NCBI RefSeq assembly: GCF_030848495.1
Contig: NZ_JAVDDT010000001.1
Coordinates: 248,001 to 312,000 of the forward strand
Length of the DNA: 64,000 bases
From: Natronospira bacteriovora
GTDB taxonomy: Bacteria > Pseudomonadota > Gammaproteobacteria > Natronospirales > Natronospiraceae
Direction: 5' to 3'
Of the stretch, positions 17,358-26,088 are shown in pieces (positions within the stretch are counted from its first letter, which is position 1; each line of letters starts with the position of its first letter). The position numbers were made by a program, and so were the translations under genes. The notes below the pieces were generated by a model. The model was not told where the DNA came from. It saw only the letters and a program-made list of their open reading frames with translations, and did not search any database.

Positions 17358-18398
17358 TCAATCCTCGTCGGCGAAAAGATCTTCGCCAGGGCGGTGGCCG
17401 GGCGGCTGCAACCCGAAATGCAGCCAGGCGGAAGAGGTGGCCATGCGGCCCCGGGCCGTGCGTTTCATGAAGCCCTGCTGGATCAGGAATGGCTCAATGA
17501 CGTCCTCGATGGTTCCCCGCTCCTCACCGATGGCGGCTGCCAGGCTGTCCACTCCCACCGGGCCTCCATCGAACTTCTCGATGATGGAGAGCATCAGCTT
17601 GCGATCCATGAGGTCAAAGCCGTTGGGATCGACCTTGAGCATGTCCATGGCTTTCTTCGCCACCGTCTCGGTAACGCGTCCATCCGCCCTCACCTCGGCA
17701 TAGTCACGCACGCGGCGCAGCAGCCGATTGGCAATCCTCGGAGTGCCCCTTGAACGCCGCGCAATCTGATTCGCACCAGCGTCATCCACTGGCAGATTGA
17801 GAATGTCGGCCGAGCGCCGGACGATAAAGCTCAGATCCTGCTCATTGTAGAACTCCAGGCGCTGGACAATGCCGAAGCGCGCACGCAGGGGCGAGGTCAA
17901 CAGGCCGGCCCGGGTCGTGGCGCCCACCAGCGTGAACGGTGGCAAATCCAGTTTGATGGAGCGAGCCGCCGGGCCCTCCCCGATGACGATATCCAGCTGA
18001 AAATCCTCCATGGCCGGATACAGCACCTCTTCCACCACCGGGCTGAGGCGGTGAATCTCGTCCACGAAGAGCACGTCACCCGGCTCGAGGTTGGTGAGAA
18101 TGGCCGCCAGGTCACCCGGCCGTTCCAGTACCGGTCCGGAAGTCTGGCGCAGGTTGGCGCCCATCTCTTCTGCAATGATATTGGCGAGCGTGGTCTTGCC
18201 GAGGCCCGGTGGTCCGAAGATCAGGGTATGGTCGAGGGCATCACCACGTTTGCGCGCGGCCTCGATGAAGATTTCCATCTGTTCGCGAACCGCCGGCTGC
18301 CCGCGATAGTCGCTCAGTGTCCGTGGCCGGATGGCGCGATCGAAACGGTCGTCCTCACCCCGGTTCTCCGGACTGATCAATCGATCCTGTTCACTCAT
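17358..18398 (-). CDS. ruvB: Holliday junction helicase motor RuvB
   Basis: RuvB is the AAA+ motor that drives branch migration together with RuvA. The 346 residues carry the Walker A motif [11 protein letters not shown] (about 62-72), Walker B DEIH, and the C-terminal winged helix with [14 protein letters not shown]. The length equals the family norm (about 340). It starts 17 bases after ruvA, in the order ruvC-ruvA-ruvB. Confidence 0.98.
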   Translation of the reverse strand: MSEQDRLISPENRGEDDRFDRAIRPRTLSDYRGQPAVREQMEIFIEAARKRGDALDHTLIFGPPGLGKTTLANIIAEEMGANLRQTSGPVLERPGDLAAILTNLEPGDVLFVDEIHRLSPVVEEVLYPAMEDFQLDIVIGEGPAARSIKLDLPPFTLVGATTRAGLLTSPLRARFGIVQRLEFYNEQDLSFIVRRSADILNLPVDDAGANQIARRSRGTPRIANRLLRRVRDYAEVRADGRVTETVAKKAMDMLKVDPNGFDLMDRKLMLSIIEKFDGGPVGVDSLAAAIGEERGTIEDVIEPFLIQQGFMKRTARGRMATSSAWLHFGLQPPGHRPGEDLFADED

Positions 18399-18414
18399 GA
18401 ACGGGCCTCCGGTG

Positions 18415-19017
18415 CTACTGGCGTGCGGCCCCTCTCAAGGCCTGACGAATGATCTCTTCACTGTTGAGCTCACGATGATCCACGGCGGCCACCATGCGCG
18501 AGGCTTCCCTGGGCTTGTAGCCCAGCGCCACCAGTGCATCGAATGCCTCATCAGCCGGCTGTGCCGGCGTGCTTGCCTGCTGGCTGCCGGGGTGTTCCGC
18601 GGATGCGTCAACCGCCCCTTCCAGGCGATCCCGCATTTCCACCACCAACCGCTCCGCCGTTTTCTTGCCGATGCCGGGCAGCCTGGTCAGGCGCGTGGTG
18701 TCCCCTTCCCGGACGCAAACGGCAAACTCGGATGCGGATATCCCCGACAGGACGCCAAGGGCCATCTTCGCCCCCACACCACTGACCTTGATGAGATTCC
18801 TGAACAGCTTGCGCTCGGAATGGGTAAGAAAACCGAAAAGAATATGGGCATCGTCACGAACCACCAGGTGCGTGAGCAACTCCACTTCACTGCCCGTCTC
18901 GGGCAGATTGTAGAACGTGGACATGGGGGCTTCGACTTCATAACCGACACCCCCCACGTCGATCAGCAATTGCGGCGGCTGCTTCACGGCAAGACGCCCA
19001 CGCAGAAATCCGATCAT
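18415..19017 (-). CDS. ruvA: Holliday junction branch migration protein RuvA
   Basis: RuvA is the tetrameric junction-binding subunit of RuvABC. It has 200 residues with the N-terminal OB fold, the helix-hairpin-helix [18 protein letters not shown], and a C-terminal RuvB-binding domain [16 protein letters not shown] after a Ala/Gln-rich linker. Its ATG overlaps the ruvC stop. Confidence 0.98.
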   Translation of the reverse strand: MIGFLRGRLAVKQPPQLLIDVGGVGYEVEAPMSTFYNLPETGSEVELLTHLVVRDDAHILFGFLTHSERKLFRNLIKVSGVGAKMALGVLSGISASEFAVCVREGDTTRLTRLPGIGKKTAERLVVEMRDRLEGAVDASAEHPGSQQASTPAQPADEAFDALVALGYKPREASRMVAAVDHRELNSEEIIRQALRGAARQ

Positions 19018-19559
19018 GCACGTCTCCCTCGACGACTTCGGGTTACCACGGTTCGCTGGGCCATGGCGATGGGTGAGGCACGGGTATGGGCATGGCAGAT
19101 GGCCACGGCGAGGGCATCCGCCTGATCCGCCTGCAGAGTCTCGCGCAGGCTGAGCAACAGACCCACCATGTGCTGAACCTGTTCCTTGGCTGCCCGGCCG
19201 CTACCCACCACAGCCTGCTTGATCTCCGTGGGTGAATACTCCGACACCGGCAGTGCCGACCGCAGAGCGCCACAGATGGCGGCACCCCGTGCCTGGCCCA
19301 GCTTGATGGCCGAATCCGCATTCTGGGCCACGAATACCCGTTCAACGGCCACTTCGGCCGGTGCCAGACGATCCACCACATCGCTGATACCGTCGAAGAT
19401 CAGCCGCAGACGATCCGTGAAAGCGCCGTTACCCGCGGCAATGCGGCCACTTTCCAGATGCCGGAGGCGACTGCCGAGGGCTTCGATGACAGCGTAACCG
19501 GTATTCACCGAACCCGGGTCGATACCCAGGATGCGACAGGGTTCGCCGCCAGCGGCCAC
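19014..19559 (-). CDS. ruvC: Holliday junction resolvase RuvC
   Basis: RuvC cuts Holliday junctions. The 181 residues have the first catalytic Asp in ILGIDPGSVNTGYAV, a Glu in VERVFVAQNADSA, and the closing Asp pair in QADQADALAVAICHAH. The GTG at 19559 follows the yebC stop directly (TGAGTG), so translation is probably coupled. Confidence 0.98.
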   Translation of the reverse strand: MAAGGEPCRILGIDPGSVNTGYAVIEALGSRLRHLESGRIAAGNGAFTDRLRLIFDGISDVVDRLAPAEVAVERVFVAQNADSAIKLGQARGAAICGALRSALPVSEYSPTEIKQAVVGSGRAAKEQVQHMVGLLLSLRETLQADQADALAVAICHAHTRASPIAMAQRTVVTRSRRGRRA

Positions 19560-20309
19560 TCAGCTGGCCTCGTCTTCCCGGAACAGTTCTTCCGGAAAAT
19601 CGGCATTTGAATACACGGTCTGAACATCGTCCAGATCCTCAAGACGATCCAGCAGCTTGAGAACCTTCTCGCCTTCTTCCAGGGACAAGGGGATGGAAGT
19701 GGACGGCCGCATGGTCACTTCCGATTCGGCCGGCTCCAGGCCTTGGGAAACCATGGTTTCCCTGACCGCTTCATAATCTTCCGGCGTCGTCACCAGCTCG
19801 ATGCTGCCATCTTCATTGTTGACGATGTCCTCGGCACCGGCTTCCAGGGCCGCTTCCATGACCTTGTCCTCGCCGGTCCCGGCGGGATAGCTCAGCACAC
19901 CCTGCTTGGAAAAGAGATAGGCCACGGAACCGTCTTCCCCCAGATTCCCGCCATGCTTGGAAAAGGCATGACGCACTTCCGAGACGGTGCGATTACGGTT
20001 ATCGGTCATGCAGTCCACCATCACGGCCACACCACCGGGCGCATAGCCCTCGTAGCGGATCTCGATCAACTCGTCGCCGCCATCCTCACCCGTACCCTTG
20101 GCAATGGCCTTCTCGATCTTGTCTTTGGGCATGTTGGCGGACAGTGCCTTGTCAATGGCCAGGCGCAGGCGGGGGTTGGCCGCCGGATCACCGCCCTCTC
20201 GTGCGGCAACGGTGATTTCCCGGATGAGACGGGTGAAGATCTTGGCCCGCTTGGCATCCTGTGCGCCCTTGCGGTGCTTGATGTTGGACCATTTGCTGTG
20301 ACCTGCCAT
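19560..20309 (-). CDS. yebC: YebC/PmpR family protein
   Basis: This family was named as DNA-binding regulators, and some members help ribosomes through difficult motifs. The protein has 249 residues with the signature MAGHSKWSNIKHRK at the N-terminus and the three-domain YebC fold. It is the usual neighbour of ruvC in proteobacteria and abuts it here. Its own function in this organism is not evident from sequence. Confidence 0.96.
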   Translation of the reverse strand: MAGHSKWSNIKHRKGAQDAKRAKIFTRLIREITVAAREGGDPAANPRLRLAIDKALSANMPKDKIEKAIAKGTGEDGGDELIEIRYEGYAPGGVAVMVDCMTDNRNRTVSEVRHAFSKHGGNLGEDGSVAYLFSKQGVLSYPAGTGEDKVMEAALEAGAEDIVNNEDGSIELVTTPEDYEAVRETMVSQGLEPAESEVTMRPSTSIPLSLEEGEKVLKLLDRLEDLDDVQTVYSNADFPEELFREDEAS

Positions 20310-20327
20310 GAAAACTCCGGAAGTCGA

Positions 20328-20894
20328 TCAGAAATTCAGACGCAGACCGGCGTGAAGGCCGGACTCCAGGGTAACGGCACCACCGCCGAAATCAGGACGC
20401 ACCCGACGATAACCGATATAGATGTTGGCCTGGCGAAGTACCTGGTACTCGCCACGGATGGCCCACTGGGTATAGCGCTCCAGGTCACCACCGGAGACGA
20501 TGGAGGGGGCATGGTAAAGCTCACCACCAATACCGAGGCGATTCATGGTGGGGATGGTGTAGCGGAAATAACCACCCACCCCGAGGGCCACGCCGTCCAG
20601 CGGCCCGGTGGGGTCGACGAACATGAGGCGGCCGCCGATACCCACGTCCAGATTGGGGCCGCCCGGATTGGCGTCATCCACCATGTGCAGCCCCACACTC
20701 ACCACGTCACCATTATCCTGTTCGTGCAGCCAGTTGAATTCCGTCTGCAGCATGCCGCCTCGGCCCGTACGGGCGAACTTGAACTCGGCCGCATCATCAC
20801 TCAGATTCAATCCCACGGTCAGGGCCCGAGCCTCGGGCACGGTCAGACTCAGACCGAAAGATGCAAACACGATGGCAATCAGTAACTTGGGCAT
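20328..20894 (-). CDS. YfaZ-like outer-membrane beta-barrel protein
   Basis: The 188-residue product has a signal peptide (about 1-24, ending EARA) followed by alternating strands rich in Gly and aromatic residues and ending in LNF, typical of a small outer-membrane barrel. The pattern GVALGVGGYFRYTIP and the ending GLHAGLRLNF fit the YfaZ family. The ATG at 20894 follows AAGGAGAG. It lies 18 bases upstream of yebC on the same strand. Its role is unknown. Confidence 0.75.
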   Translation of the reverse strand: MPKLLIAIVFASFGLSLTVPEARALTVGLNLSDDAAEFKFARTGRGGMLQTEFNWLHEQDNGDVVSVGLHMVDDANPGGPNLDVGIGGRLMFVDPTGPLDGVALGVGGYFRYTIPTMNRLGIGGELYHAPSIVSGGDLERYTQWAIRGEYQVLRQANIYIGYRRVRPDFGGGAVTLESGLHAGLRLNF

Positions 20895-20936
20895 TCCCGC
20901 ACTCTCCTTATTCGGCGGTTTCATCATCAGGGGCGT

Positions 20937-23129
20937 ATGATAACGGTTTTGGGCCCTGAGAGCATCGTGGAGTCTCGGAACCGAATCATGAGCCGTAGAC
21001 CAGACCCTTTACCCACCCCGGCAGCCGGCAGCACCCGGCCGGCCGATTCCCCCGTTCTGGAGCAGGCGTGGAAGCTGTTGGCGGCCAGTGATGCCGACTC
21101 CGATCGTTCACGCGGCATCGCGGACATTCTCGGCGAACTGGATCTGGATCCGGAGCTGGAAGTCGCCGGAATTCTCTTTCCCGCGGTCGAATCGGGCAAG
21201 CTCTCGCTCGCCACCGTGGGCGAGGCCTTCTCCGAGACCGTTGTCACGCTGGTGGACGACATGACACGCATGCCGGGCTTTTCCGATCTCGGCCACGGGG
21301 AACAGGAGGAAGGCCTGTCCGAAAGCCAGGCCGAGGCCCTGCGCCAGATGCTGCTGGCCATGGCCCGGGACATCCGGGTGGTGGTGCTTCGCCTGGCCGA
21401 CCAACTCCATGTCATGCGCCATCTACGCAAGGCGCCGGACGCCGAGCGCCGGCGTGCCGCCCTGGCCACCCGCGAACTCTACGCACCGCTGGCCAACCGC
21501 CTCGGTATCTGGCAGCTGAAGTGGGAGCTGGAAGACCTCAGCCTTCGCTTTCTGGATCCGGACAGCTATCACCAGATCGCGCGACAACTGCGTGAAACCC
21601 GCGCGGAACGCGAGCGCTACATCGCAAGCGTGGTCGACCGTATTCGCGAGGAAATGAGCAAGGCCGGCATCGAGGCGGAAGTACAGGGGCGACCCAAGCA
21701 TATCTACAGCATCTGGAAGAAAATGCGGCGCAAGGGAATCTCCTTCGAGGATCTCTTCGATGTCCGTGCGGTACGCATTCTCGTGAACACCGTACCCGAA
21801 TGCTATGCCGCCCTCGGGGTCGTGCACGGCCTGTGGCGTCACATCGCCCACGAGTTCGATGACTACATCGCCAACCCCAAGGAAAATGACTACCGTTCCC
21901 TGCATACGGCCGTCTTCGGCCCGGAAGACCGGCCTCTGGAAATCCAGATCCGGACCTGGGACATGCATCGGCACTCGGAACTCGGTGTGGCCGCACACTG
22001 GCGCTACAAGGAAGGCGGCGGCCGCAGCGACCCCGCGCTGGAGCAGCGCATCGCCTGGTTGCGACAGCTGCTGGAACCCGCCGAGGGCGGCGAGCGTTCC
22101 GAGGATCTGCTGGATCGTTTCCGCTCGGAGGCCTTCGAGGACCGCATCTACGCCCTCACCCCACACGGCGACATCATCGACCTGCCGGCCCACGCCACCC
22201 CGGTGGATTTTGCCTACCATGTCCACACCCAGGTCGGACACCGCTGCCGCGGAGCCAAGGTCAACGGGCGCATCGTTCCACTGGATCATCAACTGAGCAA
22301 TGGCGACAGGGTCGAGATACTCACAGGCAAGAACGAACGCCCAAGTCGCGACTGGCTCGCGCCCCGTCTGGGCTACACCGTCAGCAACCGGGCCCGCAGC
22401 AAGATTCGCCTCTGGTTCCGTCAGCAGAACCAGGAGGACAGTCGCGAACAGGGAGCGCAGGTCCTCGAGCGTGAGATCCGCCGCCTGGGAATGGACAGGG
22501 CAGATCGGGAACGGCTGGTCCAGGACTTCAAGTACCAGTCACTGGATGAGCTGCTCATGGCCATCGGCCGGGGCGATCTCACCGGTGATCAGGTCAGCCG
22601 CCGGCTCAGTCGCCAGCTGGAACCCGCCGATCTGACCGTCGATCAGGTTCGCACCCGGGCCAGCCGGGCGGCCCAGGGGGGCGTCCGTGTCCTGGGTGTC
22701 GGTGAACTCGCCACCACCATGTCTCGATGCTGCCACCCGGTTCCCGGTGATCCCATTATCGGATTCATCACCCGGGGGCGAGGCGTGAGCATCCATCGCC
22801 GTGATTGCCGCAATCTGCTCAACCTGGCCGAAGACCAGAATGAACGCCTGATCGATGTCAGCTGGGACAGCGGATCCGACAAGGGCTACGCGGCCGGAAT
22901 CACTGTCACCGCCTGGGATCGCCATGGCCTGCTTCGAGACATTACCACGCTGCTTGGCAATGAAGGCGTGAACATCACTGATGTGCGAACCCAGACCAAT
23001 CCTCGTGAGAATCAGGCCAATGTACGGCTCACGGTGGAACTCAAGCACGTGGATCAGCTCAGTCAGGTGCTACAGAAACTCAATCAGCTCAGTAATGTCA
23101 TTGATGCCAGACGTGAGGTGAACAGTTGA
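20937..23129 (+). CDS. relA: (p)ppGpp synthetase RelA
   Basis: RelA makes (p)ppGpp on stalled ribosomes. The 730 residues contain a pseudo-hydrolase domain, a synthetase domain, TGS, and a C-terminal ACT. RelA rather than SpoT is indicated by loss of the HD hydrolase motif (AGILFPAVESG at 77-87) and by the EFDD motif at 306-309, the RelA form of the ExDD/RxKD switch. A zinc-finger-like CCHPVPGDPI lies before the ACT domain. The ATG at 20937 is used; an ATG 17 codons later is possible. It is divergent from the yfaZ-like gene. Confidence 0.96.
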   Translation: MITVLGPESIVESRNRIMSRRPDPLPTPAAGSTRPADSPVLEQAWKLLAASDADSDRSRGIADILGELDLDPELEVAGILFPAVESGKLSLATVGEAFSETVVTLVDDMTRMPGFSDLGHGEQEEGLSESQAEALRQMLLAMARDIRVVVLRLADQLHVMRHLRKAPDAERRRAALATRELYAPLANRLGIWQLKWELEDLSLRFLDPDSYHQIARQLRETRAERERYIASVVDRIREEMSKAGIEAEVQGRPKHIYSIWKKMRRKGISFEDLFDVRAVRILVNTVPECYAALGVVHGLWRHIAHEFDDYIANPKENDYRSLHTAVFGPEDRPLEIQIRTWDMHRHSELGVAAHWRYKEGGGRSDPALEQRIAWLRQLLEPAEGGERSEDLLDRFRSEAFEDRIYALTPHGDIIDLPAHATPVDFAYHVHTQVGHRCRGAKVNGRIVPLDHQLSNGDRVEILTGKNERPSRDWLAPRLGYTVSNRARSKIRLWFRQQNQEDSREQGAQVLEREIRRLGMDRADRERLVQDFKYQSLDELLMAIGRGDLTGDQVSRRLSRQLEPADLTVDQVRTRASRAAQGGVRVLGVGELATTMSRCCHPVPGDPIIGFITRGRGVSIHRRDCRNLLNLAEDQNERLIDVSWDSGSDKGYAAGITVTAWDRHGLLRDITTLLGNEGVNITDVRTQTNPRENQANVRLTVELKHVDQLSQVLQKLNQLSNVIDARREVNS

Positions 23130-23335
23130 GTGACATTCAGAAGCTTCTCATTGCCGTCGGGGCCATATTGATCGCCATCGGGTTTCTCTGGCCCCTGATC
23201 GATCGGTTCGGACTGGGCCGCCTGCCGGGCGACATTGTCATCGAGCGCGAGAACCTTCACCTGTATTTCCCCTTGACCACCATGATTCTGATCAGCATCG
23301 TGATCAGCGTGCTGATCTGGCTGTTCCGACGCTGA
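23126..23335 (+). CDS. DUF2905 family small membrane protein
   Basis: The 69-residue protein has two membrane helices (about 6-24 and 46-66) joined by a short polar loop with GRLPGDIVIERENLHLYFPL, the diagnostic DUF2905 segment. It uses a TTG start that overlaps the relA stop, so it is probably translationally coupled to relA. The family has no assigned function. Confidence 0.88.
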   Translation: MSDIQKLLIAVGAILIAIGFLWPLIDRFGLGRLPGDIVIERENLHLYFPLTTMILISIVISVLIWLFRR

Positions 23336-23367
23336 AACCCTTTACCATGACAACACAAGGAATGAAC

Positions 23368-24297
23368 ATGAGCGAACACAGTACGCGGGATCGGTTCCTG
23401 CGAACGGTGCTCCCACTGACCCCCATTGCACTTGCCTTGTTCGTGATCTGGCTGCTCCCGCGCATCGCAGAGCCACCCACGCTGGTCGATGTCCGTGCCA
23501 CTCCGGATCCGATCGTGGCCCATTCTCCAGAGGAACTCCAGACCCTGTTCGCGGCCCGGGATTTTCACTGGCCGCCCGAACAGACGATCCCACCCGTGTC
23601 TGTACAGCGGTTTCCGGACGGACTGGAAGACCTGCGGGTGGATGAGAGAAAGTCCCTCTTCTTCAGGACGTTACTGCCACTGGTTCTGCTCGAGAATGAG
23701 CGCATCCTGGCCAAACGTGACGTCATCCTGTCCATCCACCAGCGCCTGAGCGATGACCCGGCTGCGGAACTCGACAGCCGCGAGGAAGCACTGCTGGATC
23801 ACGTCTGGGAACGCTACCGCATGGAGGGTGATTTTCGAGACGGAGCCAATCGGGAGCGGCTGTTGCGACGGCTGGATGTCATTCCACCCTCTCTTGCGCT
23901 GGCACAGGCCGCCAATGAAAGTGGCTGGGGGACTTCTCGCTTCACCCGGGAAGCGAACAACCTGTTCGGCGAATGGACGTGGGATGAAAACGTCGGCCTG
24001 TTACCCCGACAGCGCAGGGAAGGGGCGACTCATTTCGTCCGCGTCTTCCCGGACCTGCACAGCTCGGTACGCTCCTATGTGCACAACCTCAATATCGGTC
24101 ACGCCTACACCCTGTTCCGGCAGATGCGCGCGGAAATTCGACAGGAAGGGCGCACCCCGGACGGTCTCACCCTGGCCGCCGGTCTGGAACGCTATTCAGA
24201 GCGGGGCCAGGACTACATCCGCGAAGTTCGTGCCATGATCCGTCAGAACGAACTGCAGGATCTGCCCGAAGAGCTGCGTCTTTCCAGTGACCAGTAA
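23368..24297 (+). CDS. Bax-like membrane-anchored glucosaminidase
   Basis: The 309-residue product has an N-terminal membrane anchor (about 11-30) and a C-terminal glucosaminidase (Bax/FlgJ-like) domain. The catalytic Glu is in LAQAANESGWGTSRFTREAN, followed by NLFGEWTW. It would cleave peptidoglycan glycan strands in the periplasm. The ATG at 23368 is preferred because AAGGA lies about eight bases before it; in-frame ATGs at 23347 and 23362 are alternatives. It is convergent with the deacetylase gene that follows (15-base gap). Confidence 0.85.
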   Translation: MSEHSTRDRFLRTVLPLTPIALALFVIWLLPRIAEPPTLVDVRATPDPIVAHSPEELQTLFAARDFHWPPEQTIPPVSVQRFPDGLEDLRVDERKSLFFRTLLPLVLLENERILAKRDVILSIHQRLSDDPAAELDSREEALLDHVWERYRMEGDFRDGANRERLLRRLDVIPPSLALAQAANESGWGTSRFTREANNLFGEWTWDENVGLLPRQRREGATHFVRVFPDLHSSVRSYVHNLNIGHAYTLFRQMRAEIRQEGRTPDGLTLAAGLERYSERGQDYIREVRAMIRQNELQDLPEELRLSSDQ

Positions 24298-24312
24298 GCA
24301 CCACCAGGCACT

Positions 24313-25464
24313 TCAGAGACGCCCCTTCACCCACTGGAAGCTGAACCAGTGAAAACCGCCCCCCTGGGCCGGAGCCGTGCAATTGTAGCGGCTTCGGCCC
24401 TCCGCCAGCGGCCCATCGGCACGCACCGAGAGAATCCGCGGTGATTCCGACACCCACGCCAGCTCCACGCCCCGGCCCGAGGCAAAACAGTTGATACGGT
24501 CCAGGGCGATTTCCGTCTCGGCAAACTCCAGCTTCAGTTCCGGCGGATTCTCCTGATCAATGGCCGTGGGATCCTTCGGAGAAACACGAACAATCGGAAA
24601 CGGACGGGTATTCACGCGAAGGCGGAAATCATCCGGGTCGGCATAATTTTCTGCCATGGCAAAACGCGGCAGGGCAAGCCGATCCGAATGGTGCCCAACT
24701 GGGCCCGAGTGCTGACCAAAGGCCACATAGCCCATTTCTTCCACCAGGGATTGCAGGGCGCTGTCGTATTCGCCATAAGGATAGGCATGCAGGCGAGGGG
24801 AATCCGGAACATGATCACCCACCTCTTCCTGCAGGCGGCGCTCGGCTTTCTCGATATCCGCACGAACCCGCCGGCGCCAGTCATGCTCGTTCTCACCCTC
24901 CCGGCGAGTCACCAGATAGTCATGCGTGGCGGAGTGATTGGCAAAGCTGACGCGACTGTTCTCAGCCATCTCACGCATCTGATCCCAGCTCATGTAGCTG
25001 CCACCACTGTCGGCGCCATCCGTATTAACAAACACCAGGTAAGGCCAGTCCCGCTCCTTGAGCAAAGGATAGGCTTCTTCATAAATGGAGCGGTAGGCAT
25101 CATCAATGGTGATGGCTACGGTGCGTGAAGGAAAGGTCTTCCCTTCCAGGAGGTACTCGACAACCCGTTCCACCGGCCAGACATTGAAATCATTGTCGTC
25201 CAGATACTCCAGATGAAAACGAAACTGTTCCATTCGCACGCTGGTGGACGGAAAGCGATCCTCGCCAAAACGGTGATACATCAACACCACGGCCCCGTCC
25301 TCCCCGGCCGCCGCCGGCGCCCTGCGTTCCGAGCGCTCATTGCCCGAGGCATTCGACGCCTGCTGCACTTGCTCACCATTGCCGTTACCGGCCTCACACC
25401 CCGGCATGAACAGCAGCAACGAAACGAACAGACTGATAATGACAACACGGGCATTGACGAACAT
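24313..25464 (-). CDS. Polysaccharide deacetylase family lipoprotein
   Basis: The product has 383 residues with a lipoprotein signal ending FMPGC (Cys23) and a NodB-type deacetylase domain (about 58-270). The metal-binding motifs are visible as TIDDA (first Asp motif) and NHSATH (the HxxxH motif). A C-terminal region of about 110 residues is not assigned. The arrangement resembles IcaB and the deacetylase half of PgaB, which act on surface poly-N-acetylglucosamine, but no synthase genes lie nearby. GAGGAGC precedes the ATG at 25464. Confidence 0.82.
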   Translation of the reverse strand: MFVNARVVIISLFVSLLLFMPGCEAGNGNGEQVQQASNASGNERSERRAPAAAGEDGAVVLMYHRFGEDRFPSTSVRMEQFRFHLEYLDDNDFNVWPVERVVEYLLEGKTFPSRTVAITIDDAYRSIYEEAYPLLKERDWPYLVFVNTDGADSGGSYMSWDQMREMAENSRVSFANHSATHDYLVTRREGENEHDWRRRVRADIEKAERRLQEEVGDHVPDSPRLHAYPYGEYDSALQSLVEEMGYVAFGQHSGPVGHHSDRLALPRFAMAENYADPDDFRLRVNTRPFPIVRVSPKDPTAIDQENPPELKLEFAETEIALDRINCFASGRGVELAWVSESPRILSVRADGPLAEGRSRYNCTAPAQGGGFHWFSFQWVKGRL

Positions 25465-25624
25465 CACAGCTCCTCTCAAGGGCGACATTGGCCTCTAGTC
25501 TAGTCAAAAACAATGCGCCACCCAATACAACGTGGCGGACAAGCAGACCTCTTAACGTCGGAGCCCCGGTAACCTTGGCCCGGGCGAAACCACAAAGCGA
25601 TCGGCTGCCCCACAACATTAAAGA

Positions 25625-25998
25625 GGGTCTTGGTGGCCCTGACCAGAACCGTGGGAAACAGGGATGTTTCCGGGAATCTCTGAGGTCTGCTTGCGCACCC
25701 GCAGTTGATGCTGAGAGCCGCTGATTCAAGGCGCAGCGCGCCGCACAGTAGCCTCTGTGCTACGGGCCAGCGCTGCAACGCCGAAGCAGCGGCTCTCAGC
25801 ATCAACCCTTCGGGCCAACGCGATTTTGCCTCTCGACATCGTCGCTCCTCACTTATGTAGCACAGAGGCTACACCGCGTTCGTCGCGCCTCGCGAGACAC
25901 AAAATCGCGTTGGCTGCGGGCGCGCAAACAGGCCTCAGAGATTCCAAAGCCTACCGGGACGTATTCACGGCGTGTTCTGGTCAGGGCCACCAAGACCC
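25625..25998. repeat. 374-bp non-coding element of nested inverted repeats
   Basis: The ends are perfect 25-bp inverted repeats (25625-25649 and 25974-25998). Inside are a second pair matching at 29 of 32 positions (25673-25704 with 25914-25945), a perfect 15-bp pair (25814-25828 with 25900-25914), a perfect 19-bp hairpin (25705-25723 with 25787-25805) and a perfect 16-bp pair GTAGCCTCTGTGCTAC (25748-25763) with its complement at 25857-25872. No convincing gene is present. The flanks 25465-25624 and 25999-26037 hold nothing I recognise. It looks like a MITE-like or cruciform element. Confidence 0.85.
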
Positions 25999-26037
25999 GC
26001 CACGGCACCAAACCCCACCCAACCCACGGCACCACAC

Positions 26038-26066
26038 AAAAAAAGGGGCGCACAAGGCGCCCCTTT
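26038..26066 (-). terminator. Terminator of the sucA-sucB-lpd operon
   Basis: On the minus strand GGGGCGC, a five-base loop, and GCGCCCC are followed by seven Ts. It begins about 25 bases after the lpd stop. Confidence 0.92.
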
Positions 26067-26088
26067 CTTCTACACGATGCCCGCTGGA

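Noticed and set aside
20937-23129. SpoT (bifunctional) instead of RelA
   Set aside because: The hydrolase HD motif is absent and the synthetase has EFDD, both RelA characters.
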